DNA from: Drosophila pseudoobscura
Taxonomy: Eukaryota; Arthropoda; Insecta; Diptera; Drosophilidae
Direction: 5' to 3'
Assembly (NCBI RefSeq): GCF_009870125.1
Contig: NC_046683.1
Span: 6,262,001 to 6,326,000 of the forward strand
DNA length: 64,000 nucleotides
Shown here: piece by piece, positions 1-14,024 of the stretch
How positions within the stretch are numbered: position 1 is the stretch's first letter
Layout: every line of letters starts with the position of its first letter
Notes under the pieces: model-generated
The model's database searches: none
What the model was told of the DNA's origin: nothing
What the model saw: only the letters and a program-made list of their open reading frames with translations
Position numbers and translations under genes: made by a program

Positions 1-91
1 AATTGATGGCCGGGATATCTTCGCTGGTGGTTGTGAAGTGGAGGTCACATGCGAGGGCTCTGCGGGACGTCTAGTTAAACCTTCCACCTGA
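1..91 (+). CDS. possible 3' end of a gene cut by the window edge
   Basis: A frame starting at base 2 is open for 29 codons and stops with TGA at 89-91. Its peptide begins IDGRDIFAGG and ends GRLVKPST. Codons such as GGC, GTG, GAG, GTC and TGC give it a coding look compared with the AT-rich DNA that follows directly. A canonical AATAAA lies at 418-423 on the same strand, a sensible distance for a 3' UTR. I do not recognise the protein. A 29-codon open stretch can occur by chance, so this is only a candidate; the exon would begin outside the window. Confidence 0.3.
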   Translation, partial: IDGRDIFAGGCEVEVTCEGSAGRLVKPST

Positions 92-417
92 CCGTATTAC
101 ACACCCAACCTCGTTGCAGCGCGGCGTCTAATCCAATCGGTCTATACGGAGAAGAATAATATTTCCAAATTATTTTTCGTTTAATTTTGAAGTTTATTTT
201 CTCTTTTTTTATTCAATAACCAAATTTCTTACTTTTTTGTTCTACACACACAAAATTTGTATACTATGTGTTCTCTCGGAGAACTACTCGACGTAACTGA
301 AACATTTCTGGCTGAGCCCCAAAGCCAGAACTTGACAGCCCGAATCTCGAATCGATCTGAGTTGAAAGGCCTTCTTATTGAGAATTGTTTTAGTATGAAT
401 TTCGTTTATTTCGTTTG

Positions 418-423
418 AATAAA
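418..423 (+). other. candidate polyadenylation signal AATAAA
   Basis: A canonical AATAAA about 330 bases after the TGA at 89-91. It would serve the putative left-edge gene if that gene is real; single hexamers are also common by chance in AT-rich DNA. Confidence 0.25.
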
Positions 424-1159
424 ACGGCTAGACTTTACAAAACTATCATAGTCAGATCTCTTGAGACTAAAAATGAAAGAAAACAATTTGAGCCTCATAC
501 GAATCAGCCAAGTGTACACCCAGCTATTTTTTATGTACATATCTTGATATCTACATATAAACTTATACGTATCTAATGATTTCATAGTGCCTCCAACTCT
601 TCATCTTGGCCTGAATGTTTAACATTAATCTCCACTTTGTAAGTCTATTCTCCTGCCATGATTCATTTCATTACTGTACTGCACAGAGGCGATTTGCCTG
701 CGCGGAAAGCATTGAACAGCCATTGAAAAGGGAACACAGGCCACACAATAACAATTAATCATAATTAAGCCCCAAAATGATACAAATGTGATGGTGGATG
801 AGAGGAGACATGCAGGCACACAGACAAACAGACAGACAGACAGGAGGAGGATGTAAAGCTCCTTGTAAGTCAGAAAACCCCAAACCATATACCCCCAGAG
901 AACTGACCTTTTGACTTTGAACCAGGGGCTGGGTCTCAGCCTGATCCATCCCCCCATGCTGGCCGCAGCGTTAATCAGGCGTTAAATTAAGGCACTCATT
1001 AGCACAAATTACAAATTGAGCTGCAGGGAAGAGGACAAAGTGCAGGACCGGGGGCCGGCTGGGGATGCGGGTGGTTCCGTGCTAAGCCAGGTGCTCAGCA
1101 TAAATCACTTAATAATCAAGTGCAGCCCATTTAATTGGCTTGCCGCTGGACCCCGGGCG

Positions 1160-1229
1160 ATGTCCGCTGTCCACTGTCCGTTATCCACTATCCGCTATCC
1201 GTTGTCCTCTGTCCGCTGTCCGTTGTCCG
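1160..1229 (+). repeat. 7-bp minisatellite, about ten units of YTGTCCG type
   Basis: Ten consecutive heptamers fit the window exactly: ATGTCCG, CTGTCCA, CTGTCCG, TTATCCA, CTATCCG, CTATCCG, TTGTCCT, CTGTCCG, CTGTCCG, TTGTCCG. Variation is confined mainly to positions 1, 3 and 7. A further ATGTCCG follows after a five-base interruption. Confidence 0.9.
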
Positions 1230-2734
1230 CACAGATGTCCGTGGCCTGCGAGCAATTAATTATTTTATTATGCCGCCTGACAAAAGCTGACTGCTGCCAA
1301 ACGGCCCTCGGCAGAGTTGTATTTGTCTTCCGCTGGTGTTTCGTCTCTCTTGTTGCCTTTTCATGACTGTACCGTACCCAGAACATACCCTGCAACGTAG
1401 GTATCCCAACCTGAATCCATTTTGGGACTTGCGCTTCTGTTTATGCTTTTCAAGCTAGTTCCCTCAGATATAGTTAGGGCGAACTACAAAAAATATAGAA
1501 TACTGGAATGAAATTTCATATGAACAATCGATCTTAAGACCATTCTTTTGACAATAAACAACGTATTTTGAAGGGTATATAAAGTTACATTTGACATTCC
1601 TTACTTGCTGTAGGTCCGTTTTTGTTTATTTGGCGACATTTAATTTAAGTTTTGCAATTTGCATGCGAATTACAGCGAGTCTGATTGAAATGACCCCCGA
1701 AAATGCCCCCCAAACATGGCCCCATTAAAATGCCCGTAGAAGCCATTTCATGTGAAAATACGAATGAAAAAAAAAGCGACAGAGCAAAAACAAACAGCTG
1801 AAGGCAACAAAATTTGCAAAGTTTTTAATTGCCAGCCAACCGCTGTCAGTGACAACCGCAGCAGGAACAGAAGCGGAAGTGGAAGTGGAAATGGAATTTG
1901 AATGGGAACGGAAACCGGAAGCCGGAAGTTTGTTGAATACATACCCCTCAAGGTGCGAAATGGGGAATATCGGAATGCGATTTATCTTTTCTCGGAGGGA
2001 TAACAGATCAATGAGGTTCACTGGAGCCTGTCCACAATCACCAAACTTTAAGAATGGTTTCATTAAATTTTTTATTCAAAACAAGAATCGAATCGATGTG
2101 AATTTTTACTAGAAACGAGTCCCGACACGAGATGGGAACCGATTAAAACCCCTCAACCGAGATTTGAAGTGATTATGATTATGGATAGGATACATTTGCG
2201 GCCTTGCAAACCAGATCGCAAGCTTAGGGTATTGGTTAGCCCTTATTATTGCTTATTTTGGACTTGATTTGTTCACATTTTCAGCGACTTTTCGTCAGGG
2301 AACTTTAATTATTCAGAGAGAAATTTACCAATCAAAATGAAACAGCAGATCATGGACAGAAAGAGTATCGGAGAGACGTTCTATCTGAGCCTCAGTTTCC
2401 ATTCGATTCGATTTTGTCATGTTTTGCCGACTGTGCTGCGGAGCGAAGCATTTTGCATTTGAAATGCCAGTCAAGTCAATGCCAGTTGTCAGGGTTAGTT
2501 CTCGGTGCCCCTTTAACACCAATTCATCCCCTTCTTCCAGTCTGACCCTTCAATCCTCCATTTGGCGTTGATCAAGTTCAATGTCGAGCTGTCAATGGCT
2601 GCAAATGTTCGGCAATAAACTAAAATTACAAAATGGCCCCAAAATATCCGTCTTCGGCTGGTGCTTAAACCCCCTCACTCCCAACACCCTCCTCTGCCTT
2701 TTGTTGCAACTCTTCTAGCCACAACTTTAATTCA

Positions 2735-2756
2735 ACATCATCATCATCATCATCAT
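2735..2756 (+). repeat. (CAT)7 microsatellite
   Basis: Uninterrupted CAT/ATC triplets in intergenic DNA; no reading frame of note uses it. Confidence 0.85.
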
Positions 2757-5700
2757 GGAAAAGCGACGACGATGTGCAGATTTGGCCGCAAATAAATCGA
2801 AACATTTCGCCTGGCCGCCATAAAACTAGACAAGCCCCAAAATGAAACCCCCTCCCCACCATGGGCGCGATAAGGCTGGCAGCTTCAACTGCAAACCAAT
2901 CCACTAGCCCCTCTACTACGTATAGATAGAGCCCCCTCCCGGTGTGCTGCTGGCCAATCTCTCAAAGTGCCAGACATGCCAAGAGGACTAAACAATTTTC
3001 TGGGCTGGCAATTTTTATGGCCAAACGATAAGTAAAACGATATTGAATGTGTATCCCTTTCTGGGGCTCTGTATTTGTGTGTCCCACTGTCTGGCGGGGA
3101 CCGAAATAGTGGATGTGGATGGGACAGTGGCAGTGGCAGTGGAGTGGAGCATTGGAGGCCACCGCATTAAATGCCGATAAGCATCGAAGGCATTGTCCTT
3201 CCTTCTGCCAATGAAATTCCATTCGATTTCAATCCTACTTCATTCATTCGATTCCCTTTTGGGGTTCTGTCTTTTGTTTAAAGCCATTCTGGGCTCTGCG
3301 CCGGGCTTATTAGCACTTCGCTGAGGTCCTAAACCAGAAAACTTTAAGGGGTCTTCAGCATTTCATTCCATTATTTTTGGGGTGAAGAGAATTCCGTGCA
3401 AACTGTGGGACAGTGTGTAGGGCTAAGGCGAAATTAGCTGCACGAGTGCAAAGTGCGAAATGTGAAATGTGAAATGTTAAATGGCCGCTGCAAGGCCCAG
3501 TGAAAATGACTCTGCTCCGTGCCACCAAGAGCACCCTCTGCCTCATCCAGGCTCCAGGCAATACCAATCCACGACTCCACTCCTCGGTTGAAGGAAGTGC
3601 TGCGTTAAAAATTATGTTTCCCACCACCACCACCCAGAAAACAACAAACAAAGAAAAGAAAAACCGGCAACAAAAATGTATACTCGTACATATATAAACA
3701 TATATATTCATGGCATTTATAAAAGTCATTTGGAGTGGACCCGAGCGGAGGAAGGGCGCATGCAAAGTGCGGCCATTACAAATATTGTGCGCTACGATCT
3801 GTGTGGGACATCCCGATGATGATGGGGTTTGCCTGTATCCTACATCAGAGCACCTCTTTTATCTTCCGGAAGGGTTCCGCGTGGAAGTCGAATAATCAAT
3901 CAGCAATCAAGACTCGGTGTTCCTTTTTCTATAACATTCCATAACAATAATTCTACTTTCTTCCTCAGTAAAAGATCTCCTCTATCGGACAGCTCCCAAC
4001 GTTTCCCCACTAGTCTCTTGCAGTTTCAATACTATCTGTATCTTATCCTGTCGATTGCAATGCATTCCGCTGCATAAGTTGCTATTTTGCGGGATTGAAT
4101 CCCATTTCGAGACAATTACCTGGGAGATGCAGTCCATATGCCATTCTTGATGTCGGGGAGAGTGCAAAGAGGGCAAATTGCTTTGACTTTCGCTTGCGCT
4201 TTTTGCCACTTTTTGGTGCTTTCCGCCCACTACCTCGCTCCGGCAGCGTTCTCGTTCTCGTCCTCGTCCTTTTTGGCCATTTTGCTGGCAAGTGCAAGAG
4301 CAAAATGTTTATAATTAAACTTTAATGTGTATTTAATGAGCTTTGGGGCGTTGGCAGGGGCCAGAGTCAAAGCCAGAACGGTGTGGGCCTTGAAAAAATA
4401 ACGCAAGTTTAAATGCGAATATGAATATGAAAGTCGTGCAGTGCCGTGCCGTATGCGAGCCTTTGTCTCTGCCATCGTTCCTTTACCGTTCTGTTCCCCC
4501 AAAAAACGGGAATGTTTACAAGGCCAAAAAGTTGAGCGGACCAAGATGTGTATGTAGATAGTGAAAGACAGCAGCACCAGCACCGACACAGTCACAGATT
4601 CACAGAGTCATAGATACATATAGTGCTACGACTGCAAGTCGAAGGAGAGGCAACTTTATCCCTTGATAATATAAATTTAATCGTTCGCTTAATTGTCTTC
4701 ATATGAAACCGACTAAATGGTGTTAAAACTTTTGCAAACAAATTGCAACTAGTTGTAGGGAGTCCTGGGGAAGGACCAGCGCCAAGACGAGGACCAGGAC
4801 GACGACTTGTGAACAAATTTCGTAAACGCCACTCGACGACTCTAGCCGAGTCGAGTCGCTTTGAGCCACTTCAAATTGCAAGTTGCTGCCACTGATACCT
4901 ACACTCTACGCAAAGTTTAGAAGCCAAAAACTTTGCACACAGATCCCCGTTACCCTGTGAGTGTGCGTGCTGGTTAGGTCCTGGGCTTCGACCTGGGCCC
5001 GACCGTTCCTTGGGCCAGCAACTTGCTCACAAATGAAATTTCACTTAAAAATTCATGAAAACCCATTCTGACCAAAAGCCAAGAGGCCGACAAATTGCCT
5101 AGTGCTCCACAGAAAGCACAGCAAGGCTTCCCTGGAAGGGCTCTTGCTGGAAGCTGGAAGCCTTAGCCCTTAGTTGTTATTAACTGCATTTCTTGGCCCA
5201 ATTTAAATGTTCAGAACAATCGAATCCGGAGAGCTTCAGCTATGTCTTCCTTTCAATATGCTATTGTTTCCATTATTTACTTTACTTATTCTTGTGTGCT
5301 CAACTAATTATAATTTAAGCTTCAAATAATCCTGTACTGATTTGTTAAGATTTTCATGCCTAGACTGGTAATCAGCTTTGGCTTGAAGTGAAGCTCTTTC
5401 CATATACAATTCGATCTTAAGAGAGATCTATAAATTTATACTCAAAATGAATAGTTATGTATGTAAGAATACATTATAAACGGATTGCTGCCAAAGGTTG
5501 ATTGTCAGAAGATAAACTATGGGAATAAAGTATGCAATCCATCACTGAGCCCTGAGCAAGCTGTGCTGTTACCTCGAAATGTAAAAGGCTCAAGCCTCTT
5601 CCCAAACCCTGTTTCCCCAGGCTGCCTAATCCTTTTACTTTCCCTTCCATTCAACTCCTTGGTCCTGGTTAGGACCGACTAAATACCAGTTAGCTTCGGG

Positions 5701-8475
5701 TTCGCTCAACGCGCCTTCTCCGTTGGATCTCGCTGCCATTTGCACTTGCTATAAATGTGTAAAGTTTGATGATGGCTCAAATAAAAAGAGCCGGTGTGAG
5801 ATAAACCGAAACGGAATAAGAATGAGCTTAGCTTTAGCTTTCGCTTGAGTTTGAGAGTGGATAAAGAAACAGGTATAGTTATAGATATAGATAATATGCT
5901 TAGATATGGAAAATGGAAAAGGAGACAGCAGCACACAACCTGGAGAAAAGTTTCTTTTGTAAAATATCATTTGTTTTATTGCTGCCATTGCTAAAAGTTT
6001 TCCAAATTGCATGCAGACACATCCACACAAGCAGACACTCAAATCCATAGCAGATATAGGTAGGTGTGTGTGTCTGTATATTTTGACTGCCTGATAATTC
6101 GATTTGTTGGCAGAGAAGAAAATTTCATATAAATCAATAAAGTTATTCAATAAATGTTTGTACCATTCGGTATTTTGACATTTATGGCGACAATCATTAT
6201 GTGCCCCAAGCCCCGCTCAGGTCATTAAACACATAATCGATACTAATGAAGCCCTTGGATTTACTTGCTGCCAGCAATTATTGTGACTGCAGCAGATAAT
6301 GCTGCCTCCTGCTGGTGCTGTTTCTGCCTCCTGCATCCGTTTTGTGGCATAATAAATTGCCCCTGTGCGCTTAAATAGCTTCATCAATAAGAAAACCAGG
6401 CAGGGCAAGGGAGGCAGAGCTCGACACAGCCTCGACACGGCTTAAATCCCGCTCGCATAAATGTTTTATGCCTTCTTTTTGGCCTGAGATTTGTTTACCA
6501 CTCCGCTGGCACCGAGCTTTGAGCGATAAACAGAGTTCTGCCCTTCCTTCTGCTTCTACTTGCCTTAATGAGCCTGGGCCAACATTTTATGTAGCATACT
6601 TTTTAGCGTTGCTAATGTAATTATCTGATTAGGCTCAGACTCTCCTCACCGCATCAGTGGGATAAAGAGTGGGAAGAGAGCAGAAGAAGAGTGCTAAGTG
6701 GTAGTAGAGTTTCTCTTGTAAAATGCAACATAAGTCCCAAAGCTATAACCGAATGTTGGGAAACTTATATCCACAGCCACGAAATACTTGAAAACGGTTG
6801 ATATTAGTCGCATAGGTTCTGAAACCCCCTTAGTGGATAGTAGATTCAACAATCTAAGGAACTATAGGTGCATAGTTCCACATGAAATGATTCTTGGAAA
6901 TCCCTCCGTAAAGCTGGCAACTTGTCAGGATTTGAAGTGTAGCCCAACCTGCACTCCCCCACGATCTGGCGACGAAACTGGAGACACCACTGCATGGGAG
7001 ATATACTTGTAAATGAAATTGCAATTCAATCGAGTGGAATAAACTTATAGCCGCTACGCATTGACTTTATCTACCGACTGTCGATGGCTGGCTCTGTAGT
7101 TTCGCAAAATTTATGACTAGCCGAAGTCGGAGTCGGAACAAAGCCCTTGATCAGTGGCTTGGGGACGGTAGATGGTAGATGGTAGACAGACGACTCAATA
7201 AAGTCTCAATTGAATTGCTGACAATTGCAATTGCATTTCAATTGCGTTTTCGATTGCCGCGCGGCTTATCAGTGGCTCACATTAAACGCAGAGAAACAAA
7301 CAAATAAACGGGGAAAAAGAACTCGACGAGAAACACACACAAGAGCCAAGGAAACTTAAGCGAAATGTTAACCGATAATAGCCCACAGGTTGGTAAAGCA
7401 GGGGTGTGTTTTATGTGGGGATCCCAGATCCCCGGCTATCAGCGGGCGTGGCAACAACGCCCAAATGTCGCATAAAATAAACATTTTCCAAATTGACACT
7501 TTCGATTCAAAACCAAACACTCAATTGCAGCAATGCCAGCGACACCAACAACGACACCAACAGCGACTACGACAACGACTACACCATCATCAACTACAAC
7601 AACCACAACAGCAACAAGAAAGGAAGGAGAGCGTAGCATCGAGAACCGAGGCTATTGGTACCCTTGAAGTTACATTCTTAGAATAGCTGTATCTTTTCGG
7701 CTGAGTTATCTAAGGAAACTTTAATTTACGTTTGCTTGACTTTTTTCTTAAAAGTTCTTCTTTATTTTCCATTAAATGCTTCTGCCAAGGTATATGATAT
7801 CATGTTCCATTCCACGGGACTTCAACTTGTTGCAGGAAATGCACATACTTGAAAGATTCGGCATAAAAATAGGACATGCCACCAGAGAAGCTCATAGCGA
7901 GAAAGATAGATCGATTAATGTAGAACATATACACCTTATAGAATCGCTAACAAGTTCTTGCTTATTCAAACAAACAGCGGTACAAGTCATCATACCGTGT
8001 GCAAGGGTAACAGAACAGAGCAGTGAAACAGCAACTATGGTTGATGTTGTCGTTATCAACTAAAATTCCTTGCATCGACGCACAGGACACAGGCACCCAC
8101 ACGGAGAACGAGGTACAGAGAGAGAGTGGAGAGTGGCGAAGATAAGAAGAGGGGTCGGAACGGGGGGGTGAGCAAGTGGAGTGGAGCATACAAAGCCAGC
8201 GCCAACACTGCCACAGTCAACGCCATGACCATTATCGGGAACCTCAGCCTCCGTCACCCTTTGCTACCAACTCCAATCCTTCCCCCCCAAACTTCCCCAA
8301 CTTTCCCAAACCCTTCCTTTTAGCTCCCACTTGCAACTGCCATCGAAGTCCTACTTCCACTCCTGCCTGTCTTTACCGCATCGTCATCGGCATTTATAAA
8401 CTGCACACAAAACACTGTCCAACTGTCCTGCACAGCCAGAACTTTCAGCTGCTGGACTTTTGCTTCGATTTGCAG

Positions 8476-8535
8476 CGGGGGAGGGGGATATAGGGGTTGG
8501 GGTGTTCGGGGTGTTTGGGGTGTTTGGGTGTTTGG
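8476..8535 (+). repeat. G-rich GGGGTGTTT-type tandem repeat
   Basis: Repeated units of the form GGGGTGTTY follow a run of G-tracts. There are at least four G3-G4 tracts with loops of 2-5 bases, so the stretch also fits the sequence pattern for a G-quadruplex. Confidence 0.7.
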
Positions 8536-11500
8536 TTGAGGCTGACATGTCGATTCGATTGCTGGTTAACTGGAACTGGAAGCTCTGAAGAACCATAGCT
8601 ATTATTATTGCTATTGTTGCTTAACTATGGAACAAATTTGAGGGATTTTGTGGACTAAGTCATTACATAATCACTATTATATATTTTCAATTAATTGGGA
8701 CAGAAGAGATTGAGATATTCGAGAGTAATTTGATTTATATATTTAATGATTGATTTGTAGAATGGGTTATTCAAAACCAACTGACGGACTTACAACAAAA
8801 GTCCAACAAAAGCCCAAAAAGAACAACTCCAATCGTTTGATGTTTCATTACCATACAATTTGGTCGCATTCCGTTTTAAGCGCAAACTAATTCGGAATAT
8901 AAGATTTTGAATATTAAATACCTTCTTTGTTTTGTCACCTAATTCGAAGATGAATCTAGACATAATTAGTCAATCCCGGACTGTCAGGAGCCAATCGCAG
9001 CATAATCCCGCTCCAATCTACTATCCTGACTATCAAACTAGTCCTTTGCCGTACATAAATTGCTGCTCGAGGCGATCCGAGCAAATCTAATAAAAGCCAT
9101 TCTGATGGCATTTTTGTACAACTAACGACCGTTTCAATGCTACTGTAAGTGAAGACGATAATGCTGATGACGACGACGACAACGTGAACGATAATGAAGC
9201 CATGCACATGCGGTCCAAGCAGTACACAGCCACACACAGAGGGAGGGGGGCGGGATGGAGGGGTGCCTGGGAGAGTGACAGAGCCACGGCCACAGTCATG
9301 GCCACAGCAATACCAATGCCCGGCTGTCGTTGGCCCTCGATGCCGACCTCTCGCTGGGTCCAACCTTTTGGTACTCCTTTCTATACGGCAGCAGAGGGTA
9401 TTCAGTTTTTGAGCAGAAACAATATCTGTAGTTGATGTAAATCAATCGGATGATTTTTTCACTGAGCAGAACAAAACGGAAATATTAAAGCATTAATATT
9501 TGTATATAATACCAGGGGCAAGCCCCCGGCACAGCCGCAACACCCGCCAAAATAAATTTTCAGGCGACGACGACGAAATAGAGTTATATTAATATTCAGT
9601 TTCCTACGAATCCAATGCCTATATTATATTAAAAACAAGTGCTATGCAAGGGTATCAAAAGTTTCATCTTCGATGGTTGGGCTAGTCTTTTTCTCTGGTT
9701 TTTGCTACTGCTGCTTCTTCCGACTGGCTGTCATCCCTTTTTTTCTCCCACAACACACAGCGATGGGGGGGAATGGAGAAATGGAGAGTGTAAAAAGAGA
9801 AATTCCTAAATGAACGATATAAATTGTTGGCAGCCACAAATAATGAAAACACTTTGCGGTCATTTAGCGCTATTTGAAGCTCGCTCTCACACTCTCTCGC
9901 ACGCCCACCCACCCATACACGCATGCTGTTGACAGTTATCCCTGTCTGGGTGCGGGTGTGTGTGTGTCGGTGAGAGTGCAAGTGTAAGAGAGAAAGAGAG
10001 ACAGCGAACGAGTGGGCGAAAGAGATGAATGGATAGATAAATGTTGGGTGCCTTCCACAATCCATCCGACCGCCTGTCTATCCGTCTGTGTGTGACATTT
10101 TTTCTTGCCCTTCTTCGACCCCGTCCAAAGTCTATTGCAATTTGAAAATGACATACGAAGTCCATTAAGCGCACAAATGTGCAGCGAACGCAACAACATC
10201 AACAAATCCATGGAACTCTACTGTCCAGTACCGCTCTGTACTATGTGCTCTGTGCTGGTTTTGGCCTGTCCCTGACTGTCCCCGACAAAGTCCTGTCCCG
10301 ATCTGACCCCTGCCCCTCCTAATCCCCGCCTGATGAGCGAACGCCTGCTCGTTACATCGTTCCGTAGCCGGTGGTACGGGTCTCAGACTCGATTCAGATT
10401 CGGAGTCTGATGCGGACTCAACCGTAGAGCCGGAGTCGGAGTTGCCGGACTGCCAAATCATGTTCATCAATACACGAAGCACAGTGGATAACCAATAAAA
10501 AGGCCAGTTTTATATCACACTATACTATTTTAAACTAAATGTAATTTAAAAGCCTTTATATTAAAAAACAGAATAAATACTTGTACGTTTAGGCATCGAT
10601 CCTACACGTTTTTGTTTGTTTCACTGCACTGTAAAGGTGGCTTCAGTAGATTTTTATCTTATACATTTTAATTTTAGATCAATGCAAGCACAAAAGAATC
10701 CAGGCTATCAACTCGACCCTACTTTAAAGACTCAATGGCTCTGTCATCAGAGCCAGTCATCACTGTACCCACACACACACACAATATAGGTACGTTGAGC
10801 GATATCATTAAAGCTTGAAACGTTTGTTCCATTGATAATGAACATTGAAAACTTTCAAATGCAGACAATTGAATCTTAATTTTCCGTCACTATGTGCCAG
10901 GGAACAGCATCGGGAGGAAGACGAACCCAGACCCCAGTCCGGCAGCCGAATCGATTACCGCATCCTCCATGCATCAATGTTTGAGCACAATAAACATTTA
11001 TTTATGATGTAGCACATATTTTTATTCCATTTCGATACAGCTTCCACAACTGTCCTTTTTTTTATTCTCTTCTCCCCTCTGTGTGTGTCTCTATTTTTCG
11101 TTCATTCACGATTCCAATCGAGGATGTTTAATAATTCTTTTGTTAAGGCGTAGGGATATGCAGATATGGAAAATATGGATTTGGTTTCGATAATTGTATA
11201 GATTATACAAGCAAATTCTATCTGGTGTATTGAGGCATTGTATTAGATACAATTTCAATGCTTAAAACTCATCCATCAAGCTAATTCTTAGGGTTTCATG
11301 GGACACCTGACCACCTAATCCACGACTCAAATGTGCACAATGAGCATTTATTTATGAACTGGCTGTCCACAGCCACAGATACAGATACAGTAGAGACACC
11401 TACAGATACATCCCCGCTGCCACTGCAGCAATTTGCCAATGCAAAACGCATTGTGCAAGTATATACTTAGAAGCCTTCCCCTTTCGGTGCTGCCGTTGCA

Positions 11501-12666
11501 AGCTCCCCAGCGGAGAAACATGCAAAATAATAATAAATTCTTGGGGCAAACAATGCTGACAGGACATCTCAAATACACTGCTCGTACTCGAAGTTCCATA
11601 CAACTATAAGATACCCAATGCTTAGAGGATTACATACAATATATGGGAAATGATTGTGTAAATACATTGTCGGATCGCTACGATTATTGACACTATCGGC
11701 ACTATTCATAAGTGCAAAAAGCTGCGGTGGAAAATGCTTAATATTATACTCTACGATCACAGGGTATAGACCGAAGAAGAGAAAGAACGATGTCAACGGC
11801 TACTGATGCTGTTGGTGCTGCTGCTGCCGTTGCTCCTGCTAGTGCTACTGATGCCCTTGACTGCCCCCAGGTGGCACCTGTCGCTGTCAGGTTTATGAAG
11901 TAATTGAGGCACAAATGGTAATCGGAGCCGCTGCCAGAGCAGCATCGTCCTGGCCAAACCATGCGTGACACAGGCAGCAGGCAGCAGACAGCAGACAGCC
12001 AACAGCCAACATCCAAGACCCGGCAGCCACGCCTCCCGCTCCCAGGGGCCCAGAAGCAGGGGTCTTCTGACTTCCGTTTACCGAATGACAAATAGGCGTA
12101 TGAGCAATGCAGAGATGGCATCTAGCCCCCCATTCATTATGCATTACACGCCGACTTGCTTGGGAGGATCTTCAGCGATTTTTCCATTAAATTACACCGA
12201 GCACTGACAATGGCAGACCTCGGGAATGGTAATGGCAATGGAAGTGGAAGTGGAAATCCGAAAAAGAAAACCATAGTTACGCCACGAAAAATGTTCTCAT
12301 TCGTGGCTCATAATTGGCCCCCCAATGGCGGCGGGGGGGTTACGGGTTACGGCAGTTGGGAGGGAGTGTTAAAGTGGTAAATATGTCAGCGGCAGTCGAG
12401 ATATAAATTCTCGTTAAGTAGACGCGCACACGCAATGCCTGGGAAGAGGGGGCTCGCGCTGGATTTGAGGCGAAATTAGGGGTTCCAAGAAGATGAAGAT
12501 GTGCCAACGGGCAAAGGGGCAAAAGGTGGCATTTGGTCCGGAGTGCAGAGGCTACAGATGGTGGCTGGCGGGGGCATGGTGGCCAAGAAGAAGCACTAGG
12601 GAGGCAATAATCGGTTGGTCTAATCTAGCTGCGCTTGAATGATGATGATGTGCCACGCCCCCCCTC

Positions 12667-12690
12667 CACACACTCACACACACACACACA
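12667..12690 (+). repeat. (CA)n microsatellite
   Basis: CA dinucleotides with one interrupting CT, in intergenic DNA. Confidence 0.85.
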
Positions 12691-13998
12691 TGAAAGCCTT
12701 AATTACAACGTGCCAAGAGTTAAGCCGAAAATTTCAGCTCAGAGGGCAGGGGCATGGGCCAGAAGACTACGAAGAAGAAGACGAATGAATTGTGTGGGGA
12801 AGAACATTTTTGGGAAGAACACGTGCGCACATGTGCAACTTCCGTTAAAAATCTATTGCTAACTTTCAACAATTCACAGACACAAACGTGGCCAGACGCA
12901 CACATAGATACTCCTCCTGGGCCCCCGCCCCCGACCCCGGACCCACACACACACACATATAAGGTGAAGGTGTGCGCTTTGGCTGTTTGTGTAAGTGAGT
13001 TAGAGTTTCCTGCAGCTGTCGTGGCAACTTCCGGCTGCTGCAACAACGTTTACGTCGACGCCAAAGTCCATGTCTTTCCCTGCACAACGCCGTACACACC
13101 ACCCCAAGGCACAGACCCTGCCGCTCCCCCTGCCGTTGCCCCACTGCCTGTGTCCTTCTTCTATCTCTTGCATGACGGCTAAAACACTTATTTGGCTTAA
13201 GGCTAAAAACTCAAAGCCAAAAATAGCAATAGCAACAACAACTCAAGAGAAAGCATAAACAAAAAGAAAGCTGCACATATTACAGTGCCGAATCCTTTGA
13301 TACCCGTTCACCGAACCAAAGATCTTCAATATTCTCAAAATTTGAGTAAATTACAACTTTTAAATGATTGTTTCGAAAAATTCGAAGATTTGTTCTTATT
13401 AAAGCGAACATTTTTTAATATTTGGCGCCAACCCTCGGCTCACTCGCTTCGCTCTCTAGCGCCTATGCAAGTAAAATATCTGGCCACGACGACGATCCAA
13501 ACTTGTAGAGAGATACATACTATATAATACATATTAAATGGAATCGGTTTTCGTCGCCCATCCGATTATACGTATGCATATTCTTCATAGCGCCGGAAAT
13601 TGTGCAAACTTCTGAAGCATATACTCATAATGCTCCCCTGAAATATTTAAAAGAAGACACCTAATGAAGACCAATGGCTTGCATAAATTTACTAGTTTTT
13701 CAGGTGTTCTATTTAGAAGTTAGCTAACAGAAAGAAAAGCCCCTTTCAATGTCTCTTTTTTGGTCTCTACCTCTCTCCCCACATTGCTGTATAGAGCATC
13801 ATTTTCTTTGTGTTTGCGAACCTGTACCCATCGCTGGCATGGCTGCCCCAGCATTTTCCTCTCGTGCATTTGTAATCAACGGACTGGTAGATAGTCTGTG
13901 AAGTAAAGTAAGTAATACGCATGCTGCTCTATGTGTGCTTAAAAAATTGCACAAAGTTCGAGCTCTCTGTGTGCCCCGTGTATAAGTGGGTGGACGAG

Positions 13999-14024
13999 TG
14001 CCGGTGCCAGTGCCGGTGCCAGTG
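13999..14024 (+). repeat. 12-bp direct repeat GCCGGTGCCAGT, two copies
   Basis: GCCGGTGCCAGT occurs twice in tandem and then degenerates into GCGATTGCGAGT-like units. Confidence 0.8.

Larger units (their letters stand above)
92..9000. other. gene-poor region, first part
   Basis: No convincing exon was found on either strand. Open frames are short, low in complexity or interrupted, and lack conserved family motifs. The region holds a heptamer minisatellite (1160-1229), GGAAGT hexamers (about 1873-1896), a CAT triplet run (2735-2756), CAG/CAA-rich DNA near 7525-7620 and a G-rich tract near 8476-8535. Alternating AT-rich and moderately GC-rich segments are typical of fly intergenic or intronic DNA, which may include enhancers that I cannot identify by eye. 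Confidence 0.6.

Noticed and set aside
11700-12121. Open frames near 11.7-12.2 kb with Ser/Cys/Ala-rich products
   Set aside because: Overlapping frames on both strands, low complexity (CTGCTG/CAGCAG-type DNA), no domain and no splice context.
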